Shown piece by piece: positions 15,610 through 23,542 of a stretch of 64,000 nucleotides of DNA. Below the pieces are notes generated by a model. The model was given only the letters and a program-made list of their open reading frames with translations. It made no database searches and had not been told where the DNA came from. The stretch is from Micromonospora sp. ALFpr18c (GTDB taxonomy: Bacteria > Actinomycetota > Actinomycetes > Mycobacteriales > Micromonosporaceae), in contig NZ_WBKR01000007.1 in NCBI RefSeq assembly GCF_008868155.1, forward strand, positions 1 to 64,000, in the 5' to 3' direction. Every line of letters begins with the position of its first letter. The stretch's first letter is position 1. Made by a program: the position numbers and the translations under genes.

Positions 15610-17109
15610 GTGACCGACACCCCGACCGGCGGCTTGCCGGTGCCGATCGTGCCCGGTCTGACCGATCTGCGGGTCTTTGCCAGGGGCGGTTACGCCACCG
15701 TCTACCAGGCCACCCAGATCTCGGTGGGGCGCGAGGTCGCCGTCAAGGTGGAAAACCGGACGCTGGGCAACGAGCGCGACCAGGCCCGCTTCCTGCGTGA
15801 GGCGCGGGCGGCCGGCCGGATGTCGTCGCACCCGCACGTGGTGGATCTCTTCGACGTCGGGGTCACCGTCGACCAGCACCCCTACCTGATCATGGAACTC
15901 TGCGACGGGTCGTACGCCGAACGGATGCGCACCTCGCCGCTGGGCCCGGTCGAGGCCCGCGATCTCGGCATGAAGATCGCTGACGCGCTCGCCCACTCCC
16001 ACGCAGCCGGAGTGCTGCACCGGGACGTGAAGCCGGCGAACATCCTCTACTCGAACTTCAACTCGGCGGTGCTCGCCGACTTCGGCCTGGCCGTGCTCGC
16101 CGAGGCCCGGGACGCCTCGGTCACCCTGGAGGTGCTCACCCCGGCGTACGCGCCGCCGGAGATGTTCAGCCACAGCCCGCCGTCGCCCGCCGTCGACGTG
16201 TACGCCCTCTGCGCCACCCTCTACGCGGTGATGCACGGCCGGCCGCCGCGCTGGCAGTCCGAGCGCAATCCCAGCCTGGTCACCGTGCTGGAGATGTTCA
16301 ACCAGCCGCTGCCCGGCCTGCCGGGCGTGCCGGACGAACTGATCGACGTGCTGCGCGCCGGCATGGCCAACGATCCGGCCGAGCGGCCCTCCGCCCTCGA
16401 ACTGCACGAGATGCTCGCCGGGCTGCCCCTCGGCCCACCGTCGGCGCCGGTCAGCGGTGCCCCGGTCAGCGGAGGCGCGACCTACGCCGGGCCGTACGTC
16501 ACCAGCCAGCCGCTTCCCCGCCCCGCCGTCGAGGATGCCCATCCGACGGCCCCCGCCGGTCGGCGCTGGCGGCGACGCTGGTTCCTCGGCGGTGCGGGTG
16601 CGCTCGCGCTCGCCGCCTCGGCCACCGCCGGTGCCTGGGTGGCCGACAGTTCGCCGCCGGCCAACCCGTCGCCCTCGGCCAGCCAGGTCGCCGCGCTGGC
16701 GACCGGGCCGCTGCCCGGCTGCACCACCGGCCCCGGGGCACCGACCGCCCTGCCCGACGGTGCCCGTTGCCTGCCCGAGCTGGAGTGCTTCGGCCCGATG
16801 CGGATCCGCGGGACCCGCGCCGAGGCGGCCCGCGTCCCGTGCGCGGGGACGCACACCTGGGAGACGTACGCCGAGGGTCTGCTGCCGGTGTCGCTGGTCG
16901 GCGCCGAGTACGACGAGGTGGTCGCCGCCGAGCCGGTACGGCAGGTGTGCAGCGCCACCACCTTCCGGTTGACCACCGGGATCGCCGAACCGACCGGCTG
17001 GCACCTGGAGGTGCTGCCACCCGTCGAGGGCAGCGTCGACCGCGCCTACCGCTGTCTGGCCGGGCGGGGCGTGAACGCGCTCAGCGCGCCCACCCTCACC
17101 GATCGCTGA
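15610..17109 (+). CDS. Transmembrane Ser/Thr protein kinase with extracytoplasmic sensor domain
   Basis: A 499-residue Hanks-type kinase. The catalytic domain (residues ~18-275) shows the glycine loop FARGGYATVYQA, AVKVE (catalytic Lys), HRDVKPANILY, ADFGLAV and APPEMF. A juxtamembrane Pro-rich linker and RRWRRRW lead to a TM helix (FLGGAGALALAASATAGAWV, ~residues 324-343). The outer part contains CFGPMRIRG and VPCAGTHTWETYAEG with six cysteines and resembles septum-formation-type domains (C-----H-WE) known from actinobacteria. GTG 15610 is the start. It lies upstream of a solute-binding lipoprotein and a membrane protein on the same strand. Confidence 0.92.
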   Translation: MTDTPTGGLPVPIVPGLTDLRVFARGGYATVYQATQISVGREVAVKVENRTLGNERDQARFLREARAAGRMSSHPHVVDLFDVGVTVDQHPYLIMELCDGSYAERMRTSPLGPVEARDLGMKIADALAHSHAAGVLHRDVKPANILYSNFNSAVLADFGLAVLAEARDASVTLEVLTPAYAPPEMFSHSPPSPAVDVYALCATLYAVMHGRPPRWQSERNPSLVTVLEMFNQPLPGLPGVPDELIDVLRAGMANDPAERPSALELHEMLAGLPLGPPSAPVSGAPVSGGATYAGPYVTSQPLPRPAVEDAHPTAPAGRRWRRRWFLGGAGALALAASATAGAWVADSSPPANPSPSASQVAALATGPLPGCTTGPGAPTALPDGARCLPELECFGPMRIRGTRAEAARVPCAGTHTWETYAEGLLPVSLVGAEYDEVVAAEPVRQVCSATTFRLTTGIAEPTGWHLEVLPPVEGSVDRAYRCLAGRGVNALSAPTLTDR

Positions 17110-17437
17110 GCCCGTCCGACCCGCGCCGCCGGTCGCGTACCGCACGTAACGCGTCCCGGCTGTCCAGCGCGTCGAGGGTGTCCGCGTCGATCCCGTACGG
17201 CATCAACTCGGGTGGGCCGGCCGCTGCCGGACGATCCGCCGGCTCGGGCGTGTCACGCTGTCGGGCGGCGGAGGTGGCGACCCCGGCGACGGTGGCCAGT
17301 AGGACGCAGAGCAGCGCGAGCACCACGCCGAGCAGATCCTGCCGACGCCAGACGATCACTGTGGCCAGCAGCGCGAGGGCTCCCAGCGCCGCGACCACCG
17401 CGACCGTCCGCGCATCGGGCCTGGGTAGTTGACTCAC
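17096..17437 (-). CDS. Small membrane protein, unknown function
   Basis: A 113-residue protein with two TM helices (VAVVAALGALALLATVIVW and LLGVVLALLCVLLATVAGVA) and a polar C-terminal half ending in a charged run DALRAVRDRRRG. It converges with the kinase gene, overlapping its last 14 bases, and is divergent from the solute-binding protein gene. It has no recognised family; the double hydrophobic hairpin followed by a cytosolic tail supports a real gene. Confidence 0.6.
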   Translation of the reverse strand: MSQLPRPDARTVAVVAALGALALLATVIVWRRQDLLGVVLALLCVLLATVAGVATSAARQRDTPEPADRPAAAGPPELMPYGIDADTLDALDSRDALRAVRDRRRGSDGLSDR

Positions 17438-17593
17438 CCCTCCAGCATGTCCGGCCCCGGTCGGCTGTCAACCGGAGAGCCGACGCCGCGCCGATCGTCC
17501 AATCCCGCCGGGTGGCCCGGCGCGTGCGCGTACGCAGTGGACCGGAGTGGTTACTCTCGGTGTTCCGCAGGCTGTTGCGTCAGCGAGGTCACC

Positions 17594-18535
17594 ATGAACC
17601 CACGTAGATTCCAGTCCCGGCTCCGCGCCGTCGCGACGACGCTGGCGGTCGCCCTGACCCTCACCCTGGCCGCCGCCGGCGGCTGTGACAGTCGCAAGGA
17701 ACCGGACCTGCCGTCGGTGCGGGAGAAGCTGCGCGAGACGCACATCTACGGTCAGTCGAAGCTGCGCATCGGCGTGGCCACCGACGAGCCGCTGATGGGC
17801 GACCTGCGCAACGGTCAACACGTCGGGTTCGACGTGGAGATCGGCCGTTACGTGGCCGCCTCCCTCGGCTACGAGGGGGACCAGCGTCTGGAGTTCGTCT
17901 CGGTGGCCACCGAGGACCGCATCCCGGCCCTGCAGGGCGGCATGGTCGACCTGGTGGTGTCCAGTTTCTCCATCACCGAGGAGCGCAAGAAGCTGGTGAG
18001 CTTCGCCGGGCCGTATTTCGTCACCACGCAGGAGGTGATGGTGACGACCCGACTCAAGGACAAGATCCACACCATTGAGGACCTGCGCGATCCGGCCTAC
18101 AAGATCTGCACCAGCGGCGGCTCCACCACCGAGGCCGAGTTGGAGAAGCGCCAGGTCAAGGCGTTGGTGGTGAAGGACGTCGCGGACTGCGTCGAGGGCA
18201 TCCGGGAAGGGCGCTACGACGCGGTCAGCTCCGACGAGACGATCCTCGCCGGATTCCTGGCCAGCTATCCCAAGGAGTTCGAGATCGTCGACCTGCCCTT
18301 CGGCACCAGCGAACTGCTGGGCATCGGCGTGCCGATCGGCGACCCGGCGCTGCGCGACCTCGTCGCGTTCATCCTGCAGAAGAGCTACCAGCAGGGCCGG
18401 GACGGCCAGGCGAGCCCGTGGCAGACCGCGTACAACCGGACCCTCGGCCCGTGGCTGCGCGCCGAGAAGCGCCAGCCGCAGCCGCTGGACGTGCCGAAGC
18501 TGGTCGACTTCGACGACAAGGCGCCCTCGAAGTGA
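17594..18535 (+). CDS. Amino-acid-type solute-binding lipoprotein (GlnH-like, orphan)
   Basis: A 313-residue periplasmic-binding-protein type 2 (SBP_bac_3) lipoprotein. The signal peptide ends in AAAGGC with the lipid Cys at ~31. The domain begins LRIGVATDEPLMGDL and shows GFDVEIGRYVAASLGY, ALQGGMVDLVVSSFSITEER, FAGPYFVTTQEVMV and ICTSGGSTTEAELE, the ligand-binding layout of glutamate/aspartate binders. No ABC permease or ATPase follows. The next gene overlaps by four bases (GTGA) and encodes an unrelated membrane protein, so a sensory rather than transport role is plausible, as for mycobacterial GlnH. ATG 17594 has GCGAGGT upstream. Confidence 0.9.
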   Translation: MNPRRFQSRLRAVATTLAVALTLTLAAAGGCDSRKEPDLPSVREKLRETHIYGQSKLRIGVATDEPLMGDLRNGQHVGFDVEIGRYVAASLGYEGDQRLEFVSVATEDRIPALQGGMVDLVVSSFSITEERKKLVSFAGPYFVTTQEVMVTTRLKDKIHTIEDLRDPAYKICTSGGSTTEAELEKRQVKALVVKDVADCVEGIREGRYDAVSSDETILAGFLASYPKEFEIVDLPFGTSELLGIGVPIGDPALRDLVAFILQKSYQQGRDGQASPWQTAYNRTLGPWLRAEKRQPQPLDVPKLVDFDDKAPSK

Positions 18536-19677
18536 GCACGGCACCGACCGCCATCGGTGGCGACAGTCCGGTCCCACCGCCCCGGGCCGCCGTGCCACCC
18601 GACGCCGGCGCCGTACCGGCCGGGTGGCCCGCCGCCGTGCCGGTGGCCGAACCCGCCGAGCCGATCGCCGACCGGGCCGAGCCGGGGCGCGTGCGGTGGG
18701 ATCCGGCGGAGCGACGCGCGCGGGCCAGCCAGTCGTTCTGGACCGCCGTGGTGGGCGTACCGGCGATCTTCTCGGTGCTGCGACTCGGCGTGGAGGCCGG
18801 CGGGGAACTCCAGACCACACTGCTGCTGGTGGCCAACGTCGGCCCGGTCAACCTGCTCGCCGGCTTCCTCACCACCGCCGCCCGGCTGCTGTCCACCGGG
18901 CTGGTCGCCGTCTTCGCGCTCGGCGCGGTGCTGGCCGTCAGCGCGGACCGGCTGCCGCCGGGCACCCGTCGTCGTCCGCTCTTCGCCCGCTGGGCCGACG
19001 TGACCCCCGCCTGGGTGGTGCTCGCCAGCTTCCTGCTCGCCCTGCTCACCTGGCCGCTGCTCTACCTGCCGCTGCTGCTGCCCGCGTTCGTGGCCGCGTT
19101 CCAACTGCGCCCCGAGCGGCTGCATGAGCGGCACCTGCCCCGTGTGCTCCTGATCGTCGCTCTGCTCGCCGGGTACGGCTGGCTCCTGCTGCCCACGCTG
19201 CGCGACGCAACGGCACAGCGCGAGTGGTTGGTGCTGGCGCTCGTCGTGGTGCCGCCGCTGCTGGCCGTGTTCATCGCCGGGCCGCTGCCCGGCATGGTGA
19301 TCCGACCGCTGGCGACGGTGACCGAGGTGGCGGTGCTGGCCATGCTGGTCTGGGCCGCGGTCCCGGTGATCAGCACCCCGGTGCTGCCGCTGACCGTCAC
19401 CACCGTGGGCGCACCGGGCGGCCCCACCGAGGACGTACGCGGGCACGTGATCACCACCGACGACGTCAACATGGTGATCCTGCAGGAGCGCGGCGGCGTG
19501 CGGTACGTCCCGGTCGACCTGGTACGCGCGCAGGTGCTCTGCCCGAGCGAGGAGGAACTGCCCCGGCACCGGCTGCGTATCCACGACTTCCACGTCGAGG
19601 ACTCGCTGCTGGAGGGCATGGGTCGCCGCGTCCGCCCGGTGCACCGGATCGACGCCGCCTGCCGAGCGCCGGGCTGA
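18532..19677 (+). CDS. Multispanning membrane protein coupled to the binding lipoprotein
   Basis: A 381-residue protein. It has a ~60-residue Pro/Ala-rich N-terminus, then six or seven hydrophobic helices between residues ~65 and 285 (for example TTLLLVANVGPVNLLAGFL, WVVLASFLLALLTWPLLYL, VLLIVALLAGYGWLLLPTL, VAVLAMLVWAAVPVIST) and a soluble C-terminal domain of ~95 residues (ITTDDVNMVILQERGGVRYV, then HDFHVEDSLL). GTG 18532 overlaps the TGA of the binding-protein gene, so both are made together. It has neither ABC permease EAA loop nor ATPase motifs. I do not recognise the family; a transducer between the lipoprotein and the cell is the contextual guess. Confidence 0.82.
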   Translation: MSTAPTAIGGDSPVPPPRAAVPPDAGAVPAGWPAAVPVAEPAEPIADRAEPGRVRWDPAERRARASQSFWTAVVGVPAIFSVLRLGVEAGGELQTTLLLVANVGPVNLLAGFLTTAARLLSTGLVAVFALGAVLAVSADRLPPGTRRRPLFARWADVTPAWVVLASFLLALLTWPLLYLPLLLPAFVAAFQLRPERLHERHLPRVLLIVALLAGYGWLLLPTLRDATAQREWLVLALVVVPPLLAVFIAGPLPGMVIRPLATVTEVAVLAMLVWAAVPVISTPVLPLTVTTVGAPGGPTEDVRGHVITTDDVNMVILQERGGVRYVPVDLVRAQVLCPSEEELPRHRLRIHDFHVEDSLLEGMGRRVRPVHRIDAACRAPG

Positions 19678-19867
19678 TCACGCCCGCGTTGACGCTGCGC
19701 TATCCCCGAGAGCAGAACGCGCCAGTTAAAGACTGGCACCGGCACGTGGTGGCCCCACCGGCGTGCGGGCTGGCTGTCCCTTTCCGGGCAGAGCGAGCCG
19801 GTGCTGGCCGCTGCGACACTGAGCACGCAGGATCGATTTGCGGCGGAATTTGTCTTAGGGTCGCCAG

Positions 19868-21049
19868 GTGATGATCGCGCCACAACTGATCAGTGTTCCT
19901 GCCGGACCGGGCAGCGTCATGCCCAGGGCGGCCGAGTTCTTTGCCGGTATCGGTCTGGTGCGCCTCGGTCTGGAACAGGCGGGCATCAGGGTCGTGTGGT
20001 CCAACGACATCGAGCCTGCCAAGAAGGAGATGTACGTCGGCCACTTTGGTGAGGACGATGCACACGCCTTCAACCTTGGTGATGTCGGTGACGTCAAGGG
20101 CAGTGACATGCCCGACGGGTTGGACGTGGCTTGGGCCTCCTTCCCCTGCACCGATCTTTCTCTGGCGGGCTGGCGTCGAGGCCTCAGTGGTAGCGAGTCT
20201 TCGACCTTCTGGGGCTTCACGAAGGTGCTGGAGCAGATGGGCGACGCGCGTCCGTCGGTAGTTGCCCTGGAGAACGTCGTCGGATTCGCCACTAGCCATG
20301 GGGGCGAGGACCTGGCGACAGCGATCCGTGAGCTGAACCGTCTGGGCTACTCGGCGGACGTGCTGACGCTGGACGCGCGACGGTTCGTGCCACAGTCGCG
20401 GCCGCGTCTGTTCGTCGTCGCAGCGCTCAACCCGCCAGACGACGAGCCCATGCCTAACGGCGAGTTGCGTCCCGATTGGCTCCAGGCGCCCTTCGGCGAT
20501 CCGACCTTGAGGACTCACCGCGCAGCGCTTCCTGCGCCGCCGCCTCCGCTGACGTCCGGTCTCTCGGCTCTCGTCGAACAGGTCGGGCCTGACGGCTGGT
20601 GGGACGACAAACGTCGCGAGGCCTTCCTCGCTTCGCTGTCGCCCATTCAGGCAGAGCGCCTCGCGGTGCTGAAGAAGCAGACGATGCCGTCATACCGGAC
20701 TGCATACCGTCGGACGCGGAAGGGTAAGCCGACCTGGGAAATCCGACCTGACGACATCTCTGGATGCTTGCGCACGGCTCGCGGTGGCTCGTCGAAGCAG
20801 GCAGTGGTTGAAGCCGGGAGGCACCAGGTGCGCGTCCGTTGGATGACGCCGCTTGAGTATGCGCGGTTGATGGGTGCTGGTGACTACACCCTGACGGATC
20901 TCCGGAACAACCAAGCTCTATTTGGCTTCGGAGACGCGGTGTGCGTGCCGGTGGTGTCGTGGCTGGCCGAGCATTACCTGCTGCCCCTGGTCCGCGGAGA
21001 GATGCATGCGTCGTCCGCTCGGCTAGAGTTGGCAGTCGTCAATGGCTGA
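19868..21049 (+). CDS. DNA (cytosine-5) methyltransferase
   Basis: A 393-residue C5 methyltransferase. Motif I is RAAEFFAGIGLVRLGLEQAG, motif IV with the catalytic Cys is ASFPCTDLSLAG, motif VI is ALENVVGF, motif VIII is PQSRPRLFVVA, and motifs IX/X appear as WMTPLEYARLMG and GFGDAVCVPVVSWLAEHYLL. The target recognition region lies between residues ~190 and 300. GTG 19868 or ATG 19871 give the long form; ATG 19919 just before motif I is possible. It forms an island with the two next genes, which should encode the matching nuclease and the mismatch repair enzyme. Base composition and codon choice are visibly less GC-rich than in neighbouring genes, indicating transfer. Confidence 0.93.
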   Translation: MMIAPQLISVPAGPGSVMPRAAEFFAGIGLVRLGLEQAGIRVVWSNDIEPAKKEMYVGHFGEDDAHAFNLGDVGDVKGSDMPDGLDVAWASFPCTDLSLAGWRRGLSGSESSTFWGFTKVLEQMGDARPSVVALENVVGFATSHGGEDLATAIRELNRLGYSADVLTLDARRFVPQSRPRLFVVAALNPPDDEPMPNGELRPDWLQAPFGDPTLRTHRAALPAPPPPLTSGLSALVEQVGPDGWWDDKRREAFLASLSPIQAERLAVLKKQTMPSYRTAYRRTRKGKPTWEIRPDDISGCLRTARGGSSKQAVVEAGRHQVRVRWMTPLEYARLMGAGDYTLTDLRNNQALFGFGDAVCVPVVSWLAEHYLLPLVRGEMHASSARLELAVVNG

Positions 21050-21848
21050 CGCCAAGCGGCCGGCCAGGAACAAGCTCCCCGCGAACTCCGTCCGTGAGTT
21101 CCGATCGCTGCTCGACGAAGCGCTGTCTGCTCGCGATAGTGAGGGCCGCAAGTGGGCCGACGCGCGGTGGGGCTGCTATGCGTTTTTCGACTATGACGGA
21201 GAACCTATTTATGTCGGGCAGACGAACGAGAGGCTGCGTACCCGTGTCCGACGGCATCTGACGAACCAACGCACCGACGCCGTGGCGATGAGGATTCTAG
21301 ACGTCTTCGAGGTGGCCGAGATCGAGTTCTGGCCGCTGTGGGAGTTCGAGGACGTCACAAAGAAGCGCGATCCAAGCGGGTTTAAGTTAGCGCAAGAGCG
21401 TTTGGATGCGGTCGAGTACACAGCTTATCTAAATGCGATTGAGGTCAGCCGATTTCGCGCAATCCTCAATGAAAAGATCCCACCCGTCTCATCGACGGTC
21501 AGATTGCCTGCCTCGCGGCGGTTCCAGTTAATCAGTAGAGAGGCGCGGGATGAGCGGGGACACCCCGATGTGCGGATTGCACGACGGGCTGAAACGATTG
21601 CGCGGCTTGCGGCAGTAGCGCACGAGCGGGGTGAAGTGTCGCCCGGGCTGCGCCGTGTACTGGTCATTCAGGCCGTCCGGCTGGCATACATCTCCGCGGC
21701 CCGCCTTGCGCACGTCGAGGGCAGGCCAGAGCCCGTGCCTTCCGCGATCGATGTGACTGGCCTGGTCGGCAGTGTGCTTGCCGAGCGGACTGACCCGTAC
21801 GGGCGAACGGACGAGGACGACATGGAAGACGAAGAAGGCGAGGACTAG
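21042..21848 (+). CDS. GIY-YIG family nuclease, probable type II restriction enzyme
   Basis: A 268-residue protein. The GIY-YIG signature appears as WGCYAFFDYDGEPIYVGQT (Tyr, then YVG), followed by RLRTRVRRHL with the catalytic Arg and, further on, a Glu in VEYTAYLNAIE and the Asn in AILNEKIP. GIY-YIG restriction enzymes such as Eco29kI share this layout. The start overlaps the methyltransferase stop by eight bases. The C-terminus is acidic (DEDDMEDEEGED). The gene contains two TTA leucine codons (21387-21389, 21528-21530), rare in such genomes. Recognition site unknown. A nuclease partner for the methyltransferase is inferred from position; the GIY-YIG motif itself is seen. Confidence 0.78.
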   Translation: MADAKRPARNKLPANSVREFRSLLDEALSARDSEGRKWADARWGCYAFFDYDGEPIYVGQTNERLRTRVRRHLTNQRTDAVAMRILDVFEVAEIEFWPLWEFEDVTKKRDPSGFKLAQERLDAVEYTAYLNAIEVSRFRAILNEKIPPVSSTVRLPASRRFQLISREARDERGHPDVRIARRAETIARLAAVAHERGEVSPGLRRVLVIQAVRLAYISAARLAHVEGRPEPVPSAIDVTGLVGSVLAERTDPYGRTDEDDMEDEEGED

Positions 21849-21921
21849 GTCGGCCGCCCGGCCGGCCAGCCTGTCGGTCTCGAATGCGGCCGAACGCACT
21901 CCCCGTCGTATAGTGGACCTC

Positions 21922-22350
21922 GTGTCTGACGAGTCGTGGGCGGCGAACTCAGTCGTTCGCCGGTCGATGCAGTCCAACCGGAGCCGAGACACCAAGCCTG
22001 AGTTGGTGCTGCGCCGCGCCCTTCATGCACGGGGACTTCGTTACAGGGTCTGCACGAAGCCGCTCCCTGATCTTCGTATGAAAGCAGACATCGTTTTTCG
22101 GCCCGCGCGCGTTGCTGTCGAAATCAAAGGCTGCTTCTGGCACGGCTGTCCGCAGCACTATCGTAGGCCTGCGGCGAACAGCGCCTACTGGTCCGCTAAA
22201 GTCGCGCGCAACATCGCGCGAGATGAGAAGAATGCTGAGGCGTTGGCGAACGCTGGCTGGCTTCTGATTGCTGTCTGGGAGCACGACGATTCGACCGCCA
22301 CCGCTGCCATGATCAGTGACGCCGTGCATAAGCGACGGTATAGCTCGTAG
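21922..22350 (+). CDS. vsr: Very-short-patch mismatch repair endonuclease (Vsr)
   Basis: A 142-residue Vsr-type endonuclease. Typical parts are RRSMQSNRSRDTKPELVLRR at the N-terminus, GLRYR, then the catalytic core PDLRMKADIVFRPARVAVEI followed by KGCFWHGCPQHYRRP, and the C-terminal WLLIAVWEHD. Vsr nicks DNA at T:G mismatches formed by deamination of 5-methylcytosine, so it accompanies C5 methyltransferases. The start GTG 21922 gives the usual length; GTG 21913 is an alternative. It ends one base before the stop of the converging acyl-CoA dehydrogenase gene, so the island fits tightly into a convergent junction. Confidence 0.92.
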   Translation: MSDESWAANSVVRRSMQSNRSRDTKPELVLRRALHARGLRYRVCTKPLPDLRMKADIVFRPARVAVEIKGCFWHGCPQHYRRPAANSAYWSAKVARNIARDEKNAEALANAGWLLIAVWEHDDSTATAAMISDAVHKRRYSS

Positions 22351-22351
22351 C

Positions 22352-23542
22352 TCAATAGGACTTGTCCTGGCCGAGGACGTGCTGGGCGACGAAGTTGAGG
22401 ATCATCTCCCGGCTGACCGGGGCGATCCGGCCGGCGCGCACCGCGCCGAGCAGGGTGGCCACCCCGTACTCGGTGGTCATGCCCGCCCCGCCGAGGGCCT
22501 GCACGGCGGTGTCCACGGCGAGCGCGGCGGCCTCCCCGGCGGCGTACTTGGCCATGTTGCCGGCCACCCCGGCCTCCAGGTCCCGGCCGGCGTCGTACAG
22601 GGTGGCCGCCTTCTGAATCATGAGGCGGGCCAGCTCGACCTGCACCGCCGCGTGGGCGAGGGGATGCGAGACGCCCTGATGTGAGCCGATGCTGCGGCCA
22701 CCCCAGACCTTGCGGGTGGCGGTGTACTCGCTGGCCCGCTCGATGGCGTACCGGCCGGTGCCGGCACCCATCGCGGCGACCGTGATCCGCTCCGGGTTCA
22801 ACCCGGCGAAGAGCGCCGGCAGTCCGGCGTCCAGCGACTCGCCGACCAGCGCGTCGGCGGGCACCCGCACGTCGTCGAGGTAGAGCAGGAACTGGTTCTC
22901 CGGGGACATGATCTCCATGTCCAGCTTGGAGCGGGTCAGTCCGGCCGCGTCGGTCGGCACCAGGAACAGCGCGGGCTTCAGCCTCTGCGGAGACGCGTCC
23001 CCTGAGCCGGCTGGGCCGTCATCGACGGCGACACGGGCCACCACCAGCACGTGACCGGCCTCGTCGACCCCCGAGATGTAGCACTTGCGGCCATTGAGCA
23101 GCCAGCCGTCACCGTCGCGGCGGGCCACCGTGCCGAGGCGGTGGAAGTTCGAGCCGGCCTCCGGTTCGGTGATCGCGAAAGCGATCTTCTGCGACCCGTC
23201 GGCGAGGCCGGGAAGATGCCGTTTGCGCTGCTCCTCGGTGCCGTGCCGGTTGAGTACGGTGGCCGCGATGGCGGGGGACACCACCAGCAGCAGCAGCGGG
23301 CAGCCGGCCGCGGCCAACTCCTCGCACACGATGGCCAGCTCGGTGATGCCGCCGCCCCCGCCGCCGTACTCGGGGGGGATGTTGACCCCCAGGTAGCCGA
23401 ACCGTCCCGCCTCGGCCCACAGCTCGGTGGTGTGTTCGCCGGCCTTCGCCTTCTCGACGAAGTAGCCGTGGCCGTAGCGCCGGCCCAACGCCCGCACGGC
23501 GTCGCGAAGCTGGTCCTGCTCGGGGGTGAGGTCGAAGGTCAT
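22352..23542 (-). CDS. Acyl-CoA dehydrogenase (last gene of the catabolic operon)
   Basis: A 396-residue FAD-dependent acyl-CoA dehydrogenase. It starts MTFDLTPEQDQLRDAVRALG, has FAITEPEAGSNFHRLGTVAR (substrate/FAD-binding loop) and WGGRSIGSHQGVSHPLAHAA, and ends with LGGAGMTTEYGVATLLGAVR near the usual catalytic region. It oxidises an acyl-CoA to the enoyl-CoA and passes electrons to ETF. The ATG overlaps the stop of the biotin carboxylase gene by four bases (ATGA). Substrate: a branched or terpenoid acyl-CoA, by operon context. Longer upstream frame excluded because it would lie inside the carboxylase gene. Confidence 0.92.
   Translation of the reverse strand: MTFDLTPEQDQLRDAVRALGRRYGHGYFVEKAKAGEHTTELWAEAGRFGYLGVNIPPEYGGGGGGITELAIVCEELAAAGCPLLLLVVSPAIAATVLNRHGTEEQRKRHLPGLADGSQKIAFAITEPEAGSNFHRLGTVARRDGDGWLLNGRKCYISGVDEAGHVLVVARVAVDDGPAGSGDASPQRLKPALFLVPTDAAGLTRSKLDMEIMSPENQFLLYLDDVRVPADALVGESLDAGLPALFAGLNPERITVAAMGAGTGRYAIERASEYTATRKVWGGRSIGSHQGVSHPLAHAAVQVELARLMIQKAATLYDAGRDLEAGVAGNMAKYAAGEAAALAVDTAVQALGGAGMTTEYGVATLLGAVRAGRIAPVSREMILNFVAQHVLGQDKSY

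Noticed and set aside
15610-17109. PknG orthologue
   Set aside because: It has a TM helix and an outer domain and lacks the rubredoxin and TPR parts of PknG.
14818-17145. 775-residue minus-strand open frame
   Set aside because: Antisense to the cyclase end, the small membrane protein and the kinase; no motifs.
17594-18535. Binding protein of a standard amino acid ABC importer
   Set aside because: No permease or ATPase gene follows within the window, and the coupled membrane protein has neither signature.
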